A DNA stretch of 64,000 nucleotides. Source: Fen-1362 sp049516395 (GTDB lineage: Bacteria > Planctomycetota > Phycisphaerae > Sedimentisphaerales > Anaerobacaceae). Position 1 is the first letter of the stretch. Each line of letters begins with the position of its first letter. The translations under genes and the position numbers were made by a program. The notes under the pieces are model-generated. The model searched no databases. It was not told the DNA's origin and saw only the letters and a list, made by a program, of their open reading frames with translations. Below are positions 16,501-23,981 of the stretch, piece by piece. The DNA lies in contig JBEKTD010000004.1 in assembly GCA_049516395.1 (NCBI GenBank), positions 248,001 through 312,000 of the forward strand, read 5' to 3'.

Positions 16501-18156
16501 TACGGTTGCCCCAATGACCGGATTCCCGCTACCATCCTGAACCGTGACCGTGTACGTCACAGACTGGCCAGCGTTCAACACCTGCAACGCCGAAGGGGTC
16601 ACACTGCTGACGTTCAGCACCGGGGTGACCACCGCACCGGGCTGGTACTCGCACGCGCCGATATCCACGGTGCCATTCACTTTGCGCGGCAGCCCGCGCT
16701 GGTCGGTGGTTACGCCCGATGGAATCAGTGCATTGCTGCCAGCGTCGATGGCCGGGCTGCCGTACAGCGGCGGCATTGTCTGCGTCGGTCCACCGTAGTT
16801 AGCCAGTGCCGCCAAGTTGGTGTTCAACGGGCTGGCCTTGGTGCCGGTGCGGTCGGTGCCGTTCCAACCGCTACCGTTGTCAGTTTTACCGATGAGGTTG
16901 TAGCCGAGGGAATTGAAGTTGCCGTACACGTCGGGACCGATATTATCTGTGGTATTGCCGGCGATGATGCTGTTTGCGATGGTGAAATTTCCCGCTGGGG
17001 CAACATTGGCGATGCCACCGCCGCCGGAGCCACTGCCCAACCCACCCGGGACCTTATTGCCCGAGACGGTGACGTTAGTCAACGTTATAGTTCCACCGGT
17101 ATCGTTGTAGATGCCGCCGCCGCCGCAGATGGAGGTGCCGCTGTCGCCCGGAGCGGTGTTGCCCGAAATCGTAACGTTGATCAGCGTCGCTGTACCTCCC
17201 GAGTTGTAGACGCCGCCGCCGTAGCCGTAGTCTGCCGAAATCTTGTTTCCCGCGACGGTTGAGTCGGTCAGATTCAGTGTTCCCTCGTTCCGGATACCCC
17301 CACCTACTGTACCCATAGTTGTGTTGTTCAAGACGGTCACGTCGGTCAGAGTAAGAGATGCCCCATTAAGATTTTTGATTCCACCCACTGCATAATACGT
17401 ATCACTCTCGTTGTCTGAATTGTCTGAAACTGTGCAGTTGTTCAGCACCATAGTTGAAACATTGTAGATACCACCGTAACTGTTGCTCACAACATTGACC
17501 TCGTGCATGGCGATTTGTCCATAGTCTTCGTTGAATATCCCGGAACCCGAGCATCCCGATATCGTGACATTGGTCAGCACAGCGGTACCTCCGTAGTTGA
17601 ATATACCGTTGCGGGCAGCAAAAGAAATTCTGACATTGACCAATGTCGCAGCTCCGGAATTGATGATGCCGTCGTAGTCATAATCATATGGACCTGATAT
17701 GATGATGTTCGACAACGTCATCGTTCCACTATTCATGATGCTGGCGCCGTCGATGTAACCTGGTCCGGTGTTTGTAAACACGAGCCCAACAAGAGTCGCC
17801 GTGACTCCTGAGTCAATGATGATAGCCGCAGCGGGGACCGTCCAAGTATCGGTAGGGGCGGCCGCGATGGTCAAACCGGCGGCGGGGGCAGTGATCGTCG
17901 TGGAATAATCGGTGTTGGTCAGTTCCAAGTTGCCAGCGAGACCAATGGTCATACGCGAGGCGAACGCAGTGGGATCGAACGTAATCGTTGTCGGGCTTGT
18001 ACTGGAATTGGCTGTGGCGATGGCGTTTCGCAGGCTGATCAAGCCGCTGCCCGGCGGGTACGACACGTCAGTCGTCGTGTTGACGACGATGCTGTTGGCC
18101 TGTGCAATTGAACAAATAGCCGCAACAGCCAGAATTCTAAAAACCAACCGTTTCAT
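13594..18156 (-). CDS. Giant secreted protein: beta-helix, Ig-like, helical toroid and DUF1906-like domains
   Basis: The 1520-residue product (from ATG 18156, AGGAGG 9 bases upstream) has a signal peptide (MKRLVFRILAVAAICSIAQA). Residues ~20-510 are a parallel beta-helix of short repeats of the type LTNVTISGN, closing with SPAIDAGSNAL and VDIGACEYQPG, the 'choice-of-anchor Q' pattern of planctomycete surface proteins. An Ig-like Big_1-type domain follows (VTPSALQVLNAGQSVTYTV). Next is a ~300-residue alpha-helical, Trp/Tyr-rich region resembling glycan-active (alpha/alpha) toroids. Then a ~200-residue DUF1906-like glycoside-hydrolase-like barrel (GVDYSDSHPNPSSLKAAGYS, FACDFDAQPSDQTAI, GFYGGYWPL), another Ig-like domain, and ~270 residues of repeated beta units (FTVNIG, FTLTIKKT). 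Cell-surface polysaccharide or wall binding or cleavage is inferred. Confidence 0.85.
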   Translation of the reverse strand: MKRLVFRILAVAAICSIAQANSIVVNTTTDVSYPPGSGLISLRNAIATANSSTSPTTITFDPTAFASRMTIGLAGNLELTNTDYSTTITAPAAGLTIAAAPTDTWTVPAAAIIIDSGVTATLVGLVFTNTGPGYIDGASIMNSGTMTLSNIIISGPYDYDYDGIINSGAATLVNVRISFAARNGIFNYGGTAVLTNVTISGCSGSGIFNEDYGQIAMHEVNVVSNSYGGIYNVSTMVLNNCTVSDNSDNESDTYYAVGGIKNLNGASLTLTDVTVLNNTTMGTVGGGIRNEGTLNLTDSTVAGNKISADYGYGGGVYNSGGTATLINVTISGNTAPGDSGTSICGGGGIYNDTGGTITLTNVTVSGNKVPGGLGSGSGGGGIANVAPAGNFTIANSIIAGNTTDNIGPDVYGNFNSLGYNLIGKTDNGSGWNGTDRTGTKASPLNTNLAALANYGGPTQTMPPLYGSPAIDAGSNALIPSGVTTDQRGLPRKVNGTVDIGACEYQPGAVVTPVLNVSSVTPSALQVLNAGQSVTYTVTVQDGSGNPVIGATVNISDDVQGTCPSPLPTTNSSGQATYTTTVPSGTASGLYNISFTASKSGYTDSSSVTRQVQVQPYDYRAKFLQTASWLATQQKTSGSDFGGIQEAENNTAVETDNTQEAIWVWCRYAELTGDYTTYLTNINNAWTYCNANPAWLEGDTPTNYYTTYNVGWGMQAEMKYRQIYGGRPEYVDHTSYGQTCAQTLVDNTPGTSTTNDALALGRAVGSLYQYGVNVNNATYCARAVTLGNNVRTWLNSNTSNFASNGGWALSAGVAVWGVLNSYYKDPANSSGAAAWAATADKYMPDKADATDAYQNGHNGWYAWGYYAVSEYLVSGSFAKYQNLIDILLSEDADNDGGIPQQGSGTTNDFAWTTAVMQVAANYGLIAPTPSHQGVDYSDSHPNPSSLKAAGYSFAVRYVGGSGAPHDITFSEAQALQLADVNVIIVFEHESISSPDTSRMQGGYVNGVADAHTAVTDATAAGAPQNFFCYFACDFDAQPSDQTAINAYLEGAASVLGGVNRIGFYGGYWPLKNVLDAGKATKGWQTKAWSGDNKDSRISLFQHAGEVIKYDGKYDIDDGYGNDLGQWSVPTVRAFMVTPLSVVVGTPVWNAFTISYTVSDTGGSGLNRVELLRAPDVGGAPGTWQQVGSPTTLSGDGPVQGSFCDIPPLPVPGIWWYGIDVYDNAGNSNDEQNSETGGVPSDFGPNGRVTVTLPTAPTGLLQVTKCTVTAGSKDSSDAISFSGTMDATADEILAASSIEVTINSDNIVNPCVQTFPVNVTTFKKGKFSSTITNKPSKTSFTLDTSKKTFSFSASNVDLTGLSCPLNIEIKIGDFIGTTNVGEDIVNSGKPIPINLIMGVENSLRVDKSKFTRNKKTGNITQVAISGGFSVKDTIDMATNSFTVNIGTQTFTVPIGKFKNTKGKFTCSKVALSGGEIAAATFDFNKCTFTLTIKKTNFAASAGDKVFGIAFASFSESDVVKLP

Positions 18157-18165
18157 TGGGCGCGT

Positions 18166-18171
18166 CCTCCT
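18166..18171 (-). promoter_or_regulatory. Ribosome binding site deciding the giant secreted-protein start
   Basis: AGGAGG on the minus strand 9 bases before ATG 18156. An upstream in-frame start at 18195 lacks such a site and would place 13 charged residues before the signal peptide. Confidence 0.8.
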
Positions 18172-18402
18172 AATACAATAATCCTCTTTTTTCACAATTT
18201 ATCACCCTGCATTTCCCTGCTCTTCAGTATGGTTTGATTATATCAAAGATTCTCTGCCTGAAACACTAAATTTATAAAAATCTTGGGATAAAAAAGTGCC
18301 CCCTCGCGGCTGGTAAGCATCGTATTCCCCTGATTAATTGAAAATCTTTGCTCTTTGCAGGGCGTTTGTTATAATCACGCGGAAAAGTTGTACTTGTTAA
18401 CC

Positions 18403-18459
18403 TAACCACGAAGGCACGAAGTTTTTTATTTTTCTTTGTGTCTTGGTGTCTTTGTGGTA
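18403..18459. repeat. ACCACGAA-type palindromic repeat
   Basis: TAACCACGAAGGCACGAAG is followed after a short T-rich loop by CTTTGTGTCTTGG and TGTCTTTGTGGTAG. The two arms are imperfect reverse complements, so this copy forms a hairpin with nothing between its arms. It belongs to the family at 1954, 2616, 29826, 43411, 45111 and 50536. Confidence 0.7.
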
Positions 18460-18477
18460 GGGAGCGAAAGGAATACC

Positions 18478-19950
18478 GTGAGATTTCAGATTTTTAACAA
18501 TGGCAAAAAGGTAAAGGATTTCGCCCTTCACGGGGCGTATATGTTCGGCTCCGACGGTATGGCGATTCGTAAGGCGCAGATCAGCTTTGTAGATGGCATT
18601 CTGGAGTGCTACAAGCCAAGCGAGGAAACCGCCGGCGTGGCGTTGCTGTGGTCCGTTGATGGGTTCGGCAGGGTGCTGCTTTCTACGACCTGTCTGCCAG
18701 AAAGGCCTGAGCCGTATAATCTTAATCTGGAACTGACCCGCGGCCGGCTGATGCAAATCATCAACAAACGCGAGGACTGGTCGATTTTCGAGGATGCCGA
18801 AGATACCGCCGTGCTGTATAGGGATATCCAGGATTTATTCATCAATGCTATCCAGGAAATTGCTGACGGACCAGCCGCCTCACAGCTTGCCGACCAGGCG
18901 CTGCAAAAAGCGATGACTTTTTCAGAATCGCTGGCGGCCAAACATGCCAAGGTGCTTTTCACGACAAGAGGTAAAAATCACGGATTTGGCCGCGGCTGTC
19001 TCGGCTGCTGGGTTGACCCGAAACAGGTTACTAACCCGGCTTATCTCGAGCAATTGGCCGGCGTATTCGGCTTGGCGATGGTGCCTTTCAACTGGGGACA
19101 GATTGAGCTGGAAAGAGGCAAATATGACTTTTCAAAACTCGACGCCTGCATAACTATGCTCAGCAAAAGAAAGCTCGCCATTGGCGCGGGGCCTTTGCTT
19201 TGCTTTACCAAAGAACATCTGCCGAAGTGGCTGCTCGAAAGCCACCCCGATTTTGAGAAGATTCGCGAGTGCGCATACGAGTTTGTTTCAGCGGCGGCTG
19301 CCCGGTATGGCGGTATGGTCAGGACATGGTGTGTCGTCAGCGGGCTTAACGCCTTTAATCATTTCGGATTTGGTTTCGAGCAGGTGCTGGAGATAACCCG
19401 TGCGGCCAACAGGGCGGTCAAGACCGCCTCCGAACGCGCGATGAGGATAATAGAAGTCAGCAATCCATGGGGCGAGTATTACGGGCAGACAACCGATACA
19501 ATTCCACCGCTGGTCTATATGGATATGGTCATCCAGAGCGGCATAAATTTCGACGCCTTCGGGCTTACTATGCGGTTCGGCGCCGGCGAATCGGGTATGC
19601 ACGTCCGCGATATGATGCAGATTTCGGCGATTCTGGACTCCTTCGCTCCTATATCAAGGCCGTTGTGTATTACACGGGTCGAGGTTCCCGGTCGAGATGT
19701 CGCCGGTTCTTCCGCCGACGTCGCCGGCTGCTGGCATGGCCCATGGGACAAGGTTAAACAGGCGGAATGGCTCGACCAGTTTTACAGGATAGCGCTCAGT
19801 AAGGCGTGCATTGACGGGGTTATGTATTCTAATTTTACCGACGTTGCGGACAGCGCCATTCCCGAAAGCGGGCTTATGACGGCAGGACTTGAGCCCAAAG
19901 AGTCGTATTTGGCATTGAAGAGGTTTCGCGACCGTATCTTTGGCCGGTAA
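18478..19950 (+). CDS. GH10-like TIM-barrel protein lacking the usual catalytic glutamates
   Basis: The 490-residue product has no signal peptide, so it should be cytoplasmic. Residues ~1-170 form an unrecognised N-terminal domain. The remainder follows the GH10 xylanase layout: FNWGQIELERGKYDFSKLD (matching the MKWE...G-YDF strand), PKWL, a strand-4 motif CVVSGLNAFN where GH10 enzymes have VVNE, and CITRVEVPG where they have ITELD. Both expected catalytic glutamates therefore appear replaced, which suggests a binding, sensing or altered activity (inference). I use GTG 18478 because AAAGGAA precedes it; an upstream TTG at 18436 lies in repeat sequence. It heads a run of same-strand genes reaching the homocysteine methyltransferase. 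Confidence 0.7.
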   Translation: MRFQIFNNGKKVKDFALHGAYMFGSDGMAIRKAQISFVDGILECYKPSEETAGVALLWSVDGFGRVLLSTTCLPERPEPYNLNLELTRGRLMQIINKREDWSIFEDAEDTAVLYRDIQDLFINAIQEIADGPAASQLADQALQKAMTFSESLAAKHAKVLFTTRGKNHGFGRGCLGCWVDPKQVTNPAYLEQLAGVFGLAMVPFNWGQIELERGKYDFSKLDACITMLSKRKLAIGAGPLLCFTKEHLPKWLLESHPDFEKIRECAYEFVSAAAARYGGMVRTWCVVSGLNAFNHFGFGFEQVLEITRAANRAVKTASERAMRIIEVSNPWGEYYGQTTDTIPPLVYMDMVIQSGINFDAFGLTMRFGAGESGMHVRDMMQISAILDSFAPISRPLCITRVEVPGRDVAGSSADVAGCWHGPWDKVKQAEWLDQFYRIALSKACIDGVMYSNFTDVADSAIPESGLMTAGLEPKESYLALKRFRDRIFGR

Positions 19951-19962
19951 CGGATTAGCGGT

Positions 19963-20298
19963 ATGAACAGGATTCAGTTGTTTGCGTTTGTTATTGCCTC
20001 TTGCATGGCTGTTGTTTTTGGCCTGTGTTTTACGATTGGCAGCATCAACGCGAAAAGCGGGGCGGCGCCTGTCGAATTGGAAAGCAGGATAAACCCTAAT
20101 GATGCCCCGGCGGCGGGCTTGATGATGCTGCCGGGCGTGGGGGCGGCAAGGGCACAGGCGATAATAAGTTATCGTGAACAGTTTCGGCAAAGCGGCCGGG
20201 GCGATTTGGCGTTTCAGAGTTGCAATGACCTCGATAATGTCAAAGGCATCGGGCCTGTCACGGTGAGCAATATGTGCGAACACCTGAAGTTTAAATGA
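19963..20298 (+). CDS. ComEA-like helix-hairpin-helix protein
   Basis: The 111-residue product has an N-terminal hydrophobic segment (LFAFVIASCMAVVFGLCF) and then a pair of helix-hairpin-helix motifs. These read INPNDAPAAGLMMLPGVGAARAQAIISYRE and LDNVKGIGPVTVSNMCEHL in consecutive pieces, the pattern of ComEA, which binds incoming DNA in the periplasm during transformation. In many genomes such proteins act in DNA uptake, but stand-alone copies are common and no com genes are adjacent. It starts 12 bp after the GH10-like gene, so it is probably cotranscribed. Confidence 0.85.
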   Translation: MNRIQLFAFVIASCMAVVFGLCFTIGSINAKSGAAPVELESRINPNDAPAAGLMMLPGVGAARAQAIISYREQFRQSGRGDLAFQSCNDLDNVKGIGPVTVSNMCEHLKFK

Positions 20299-20331
20299 CG
20301 GCACAACACAACATGGAGCAGAAATAATACT

Positions 20332-20820
20332 ATGGATGAATGGACAATAGATAAGCCGCTGGGGCAATGCTGTGCCACGGGCAGACAAATCCAGCCGGGC
20401 GAAGAATATTACGCGACCTTAGTGCAGACCGAACAGGGTTTTGCAAGGCGTGATTTCTGCGCCGAGGCCTGGACGCAGCAAAAACCGGAGGTTTTTTGTT
20501 ACTGGAAGACCAAATTGCCGACGCCCGAACAGAAAAAGCAGTTGTTTGTCGATGATGATATGCTTATGGCGTTCTTTGAACGGCTGGCGACGGAAACCGA
20601 ACAGGAAAAAGTTAATTTTCGCTTCGTCCTGACGCTTGTCATGATGCGAAGACGTCGGCTCAAATATGACTCGTCGCGGACGCAGGACGGCAGGGAAATA
20701 TGGCGATTGAGAATCACCGGCACACAGGATTTTGCCGAAGTGGTCAATCCCAATCTGGGCGAAGAGCAGGTTGCCCAGTTGACTTCTCAAATGGGGCAGA
20801 TTCTGCAGGGAGAGCTGTAA
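20332..20820 (+). CDS. Conserved-looking hypothetical protein with two cysteine motifs
   Basis: The 162-residue soluble product has an N-terminal CCATGRQIQPGEEYYATLV segment and a later FCAEAW. This spacing looks like a small zinc-ribbon-like module that has lost or spread its cysteines. A basic, helical middle part (MMRRRRLKYDSS) and WRLRITGTQDFAEVVNPNL follow. I do not recognise the family. It is followed without any gap by the lipoprotein gene at 20821 and preceded by GGAG about 13 bases before the ATG. The tight spacing with a ComEA-like gene and a lipoprotein suggests a shared transcript, not a known pathway. Confidence 0.75.
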   Translation: MDEWTIDKPLGQCCATGRQIQPGEEYYATLVQTEQGFARRDFCAEAWTQQKPEVFCYWKTKLPTPEQKKQLFVDDDMLMAFFERLATETEQEKVNFRFVLTLVMMRRRRLKYDSSRTQDGREIWRLRITGTQDFAEVVNPNLGEEQVAQLTSQMGQILQGEL

Positions 20821-21651
20821 TTGTTAAATCGGTTTGCATTTTTAATGTTGGTGTTATTTTTCGCGGGCTGTGCTGTCCAGCCGATGCGGCATTGCCCGGG
20901 CAAAGCGACCGCTGACGAAGCGATTGCGGTATTGAAAGCACACCGTGAAAAAGCAGCCCCCGTTCGCGCGACGGGCCAGTGCCTTTTGCAGTATCACGCC
21001 GAAGGTAAAATTCGGAAAGAAAATTTTCCCGTCAAGCTCTGGGTGAATCCTCCTGATGAAATTTACCTGCAGGGCGATATCGCTTTCGACGCGACCGGGC
21101 TGGTGTTCGGCTCAAACGCCGATGAATTCTGGTTCTGGCTCAAACCAAAAGAAATCAGCTCATACTGGTCGGGCAAATGGCCGCAGGCGGGAAGCTGGAA
21201 TGGCCTCGTCGCCAGCCCGATGATAGTTCTTGAGGCCTTCGGCGCCGTCGATATACGTAATGGCGACTGGACATTAAGCCGTGATGGCAATCTTGACCTG
21301 CTCACTTTGCGTAACGACAGCGGTGTTATAATTCAGAGGATATATATTGAGCCCTGCGATTATGTGGTAACAAAGATTGAGCATTTTGACGAATCGGGCG
21401 CTATTTACCTGAAAGCGGAATTTGCCGATTATGAGAAAACAGCCGAAGGATTTTTAACCCCTTTGCGGGTGGAAATAGTTGCCGTTTCCGAAGAAGGCGG
21501 CGAGGACTCCGCTGATATTTCGCTCTCATCCGTCAAACCGGCCCAGTTAAGCTCCCAGCAGAGGCAGCGGTTGTTTGTCAGACCTTTGCCGCGTGGCTTT
21601 GACCATATTTACCGGGTAATCGACGGCAAGACAATCGAACAGAAACAGTAA
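20821..21651 (+). CDS. Outer-membrane-type lipoprotein, LolA/DUF4292-like
   Basis: The 276-residue product begins at a TTG right after the upstream stop and has a clear lipoprotein signal (FLMLVLFFAGC, lipobox FAGC ~residue 17). The mature part reads as a long beta-sheet with LWVNPPDEIYLQGDIAF, EFWFWLKPKEISSYWSGKW and IYLKAEFADYEKTAEGFLTPL. That is the layout of LolA/LolB-like or DUF4292 envelope proteins that bind lipid. Family membership is inferred from the strand pattern only. Coupled translation with the preceding gene is likely. Confidence 0.75.
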   Translation: MLNRFAFLMLVLFFAGCAVQPMRHCPGKATADEAIAVLKAHREKAAPVRATGQCLLQYHAEGKIRKENFPVKLWVNPPDEIYLQGDIAFDATGLVFGSNADEFWFWLKPKEISSYWSGKWPQAGSWNGLVASPMIVLEAFGAVDIRNGDWTLSRDGNLDLLTLRNDSGVIIQRIYIEPCDYVVTKIEHFDESGAIYLKAEFADYEKTAEGFLTPLRVEIVAVSEEGGEDSADISLSSVKPAQLSSQQRQRLFVRPLPRGFDHIYRVIDGKTIEQKQ

Positions 21652-21696
21652 TAATCCGTATATAAACGCAATGATAGGTTAGAAGGGGAAATTTTT

Positions 21697-22599
21697 GTGG
21701 GTAAACCGAATTTAAAAGACAGGTTACGTAAGGGGCTGTTTCTGCTCGACGGTGCGATGGGGACACAGTTGATTGGCCTGGGTATTGAGCCGGGCAAGTG
21801 CAGTGAATTGCTTAATTTCGAATCGCCGGGCTTAGTCCTGCGGATTCATAATAGCTATTTGAACGCGGGCAGCGACGCAATCCTTACCAATACTTTTGGT
21901 GGCAATGGATTTACCCTTGCCCGGCATAGGCTGGAAGAACGCGTCGCCGACATCAACTCAACTGGCGCTCAGCTTGCTCGTAGAGCCGCGGGAAAAAATA
22001 AATACGTCCTCGGCGATATAGGTCCAAGCGGCGACTTCCTCGAACCGCTCGGCAGCTTGAAACCAGACCAGCTCAGGGGAATATTCGCCGACCAGGTAAA
22101 AGCGCTTATAGCAGGGGGGGTCGATGGTTTTATCATCGAAACAATGGGCGCTGTCGATGAAGCGGTCGTTGCTGTCGAAGCGGTCAAATACTCGGGCTCC
22201 GCTTTACCTGTTCTTGCGTCGATGTCTTTCGATAAACGCGGAGACGATTTCAGAACTATGATGGGCGTCGATGTGAAAACCGCCGTCTCATCCCTTGTCG
22301 CCGCCGGTGCCGACGCCGTGGGCTTCAACTGCGGTACCACCACCCTCGATGAATATGTTGAGCTTGCCAAAAGATACGTCGCTGCCGCCAAAGCTGTCAA
22401 TCCAAAGGTCCTTGTTTTTGCCGAACCAAACGCGGGCAAACCCGAACTTCTCGACGGCAAAGCCGTCTATAAAGTAACGCCCGATGAGTTTGCCGATGCC
22501 GCGCAGAAAATCTACGCCGCTGGCATAACCATAATCGGCGGCTGCTGCGGCACTTCCCCTGCCCACATCGAAGCCGTCAGCAAAAAACTGCGGAGTTGA
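21697..22599 (+). CDS. Homocysteine S-methyltransferase-type protein (MetH N-terminal module)
   Basis: The 300-residue TIM-barrel protein opens FLLDGAMGTQL and has the zinc-thiolate ligands of Pfam S-methyl_trans: a cysteine in AVGFNCGTTT and the pair in IIGGCCGTSP near the C-terminus. Such proteins transfer a methyl group to homocysteine. It lacks folate-, corrinoid- and activation domains, so the methyl donor is either a small molecule or a separate corrinoid protein. GTG 21697 is used as start, with AGAAGGGG upstream. It converges with waaA, 2 bp apart. A second homologous module is fused to MetF at 27956-29818. Confidence 0.9.
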   Translation: MGKPNLKDRLRKGLFLLDGAMGTQLIGLGIEPGKCSELLNFESPGLVLRIHNSYLNAGSDAILTNTFGGNGFTLARHRLEERVADINSTGAQLARRAAGKNKYVLGDIGPSGDFLEPLGSLKPDQLRGIFADQVKALIAGGVDGFIIETMGAVDEAVVAVEAVKYSGSALPVLASMSFDKRGDDFRTMMGVDVKTAVSSLVAAGADAVGFNCGTTTLDEYVELAKRYVAAAKAVNPKVLVFAEPNAGKPELLDGKAVYKVTPDEFADAAQKIYAAGITIIGGCCGTSPAHIEAVSKKLRS

Positions 22600-22601
22600 T
22601 T

Positions 22602-23906
22602 TTATTTCAACATCTTGCTGATGTTGTTTATTGTGCGTGCCGTCGCGCCCTGGTTTTTTCTGATTAGCTGTTGGCCGTTTTGAGCGGTTCGTCGGGCATA
22701 ATCGGCATCGGTCAGGCATTTCGTCATCGCACTTAATAATTCATTCGCGTCTTTGACTAAGATTGCGCCATCGGCTTTCAGCAAATCAGCGACTGCCTGT
22801 TTGAAATTAAACGCATGCGGGCCAAAAATCGTGCATTTGCCCAGTGCAGCCGCCTCCATCATATCCGACCCGCCCATCGGCACTAATGACCTGCCCACGA
22901 AAATCACAGTTGCAAGCGAATAAAACTTCCGCAAATCACCCATCGTGTCGCCGAGAACTACATTTCTGATTGCCGATTGCCGATTGCTGATTGTCGATTG
23001 AATTGTTGCCGCTTTCAATTCGCTGTAACGAGTCAGTTCAAAGCCTGCTTGTTTAATTAAATTTGCTATTTCATCAAATCTCTCCGGTTTTCGGGGCACA
23101 ATCGCAAGTAGTAAATCCGCGAATCGTTTTTGCTCAATCAGTCGTTTATAAACGTCCAGAATAATCTGCTCTTCGTCGTTGCCTGTCGCGCCGGCAACCC
23201 AAAGCCGGTCGTTTTTAAGGCCCAGTTGAGCCGCCAATACATCAGCCCCATCGACCTTGTCTGTTACCTGCGCGGTATCGTATTTTATCGAACCAGTAAC
23301 GATGACCTTTTCCGCGGGCATACCGAGCTGCCTGAATCTATCGGCGTATTCTTCGCTCTGCGCAAGCGCAAGCGTGAGATTGCCGAATAGCTTTTTCGTT
23401 ACCGCCTTTATCAGGTTGTATCTTCTGAAACTTCGTTCGCTCAATCTGCCGTTGACGACAATTACGGGGATACCTGATTGCTTCGCAATTCGTACAAGAT
23501 TTGGCCAAACCTCAAGCTCAATCAGCAGGCACATCGCGGGCCTTATATTCGCGAACGCCCGTTTCATCGTCAGCGAAAAATCCATCGGGAAGTAAAATAC
23601 GCTCAGGCGGCTGCCGAATAGCGCATTTGCGCGGGCAAACCCTGTGTCGGTTGTGGTGCTGATTGCGATTTCGTAATCGGGGAATTTGGCTTCGAGCTCA
23701 CGGATAAGAGTTGTTGTCGCATTGACCTCGCCCACGCTTACCGCGTGAATCCAGATGCATTTTTTGTCGGGTCGTTTGCGGCTTATTTTGCCGAGGCGAT
23801 TTGCCCACCCGGCACGGTATCGCCCGTACCGCAGCATCCGGTAAATCGCCATCGGACTTACCGCCAAAAGCGCAATCAAATATGCAATGTCAATAAGCAC
23901 TGTCAT
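22602..23906 (-). CDS. waaA: 3-deoxy-D-manno-octulosonic acid (Kdo) transferase
   Basis: WaaA/KdtA adds Kdo to lipid A at the cytoplasmic face of the inner membrane. The 434 residues match the family. The N-terminal membrane helix (LIDIAYLIALLAVSPMAIY), WIHAVSVGEV, FYFPMDFS, MCLLIELEVWPNL and GRLSERSFRRY define the N-terminal GT-B domain; VAGATGNDEEQIIL and FVGRSLVPMGGSDMMEAAALG define the donor side. Around residues 300-312 the sequence ISNRQSAIRNVV is encoded by a run of GATTGCC-type units (22966-23005) also found elsewhere in this window, an intragenic repeat insertion in a variable loop. It is good evidence for a lipopolysaccharide-bearing outer membrane. Confidence 0.95.
   Translation of the reverse strand: MTVLIDIAYLIALLAVSPMAIYRMLRYGRYRAGWANRLGKISRKRPDKKCIWIHAVSVGEVNATTTLIRELEAKFPDYEIAISTTTDTGFARANALFGSRLSVFYFPMDFSLTMKRAFANIRPAMCLLIELEVWPNLVRIAKQSGIPVIVVNGRLSERSFRRYNLIKAVTKKLFGNLTLALAQSEEYADRFRQLGMPAEKVIVTGSIKYDTAQVTDKVDGADVLAAQLGLKNDRLWVAGATGNDEEQIILDVYKRLIEQKRFADLLLAIVPRKPERFDEIANLIKQAGFELTRYSELKAATIQSTISNRQSAIRNVVLGDTMGDLRKFYSLATVIFVGRSLVPMGGSDMMEAAALGKCTIFGPHAFNFKQAVADLLKADGAILVKDANELLSAMTKCLTDADYARRTAQNGQQLIRKNQGATARTINNISKMLK
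22966..23005. repeat. GATTGCC-type short tandem repeat inside waaA
   Basis: Five degenerate 7-8-bp units (CTGATTGCCGATTGCCGATT and onward) occur in frame in waaA and encode ISNRQSAIRN. Related runs are at 26781, 31001 and 43535. Confidence 0.7.
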
Positions 23907-23981
23907 AATATGGGGATACTGTAACCAGTAAAGTCCGGCTTGTCAAAGTCAGGGATTATGAAAGTTTGGTTGTGGAATGTC

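Larger units (their letters stand above)
18157..18477. other. 321-bp divergent intergenic region
   Basis: It holds the ribosome site of the minus-strand giant gene, a minus-strand TATAAT-like hexamer (18237-18242) without a convincing -35, and an ACCACGAA-type hairpin repeat (18403-18459). No gene is seen. Confidence 0.6.

Noticed and set aside
16435..17262. 275-codon plus-strand frame opposite the beta-helix region
   Set aside because: Reflects the repetitive beta-helix coding on the other strand; no domain.
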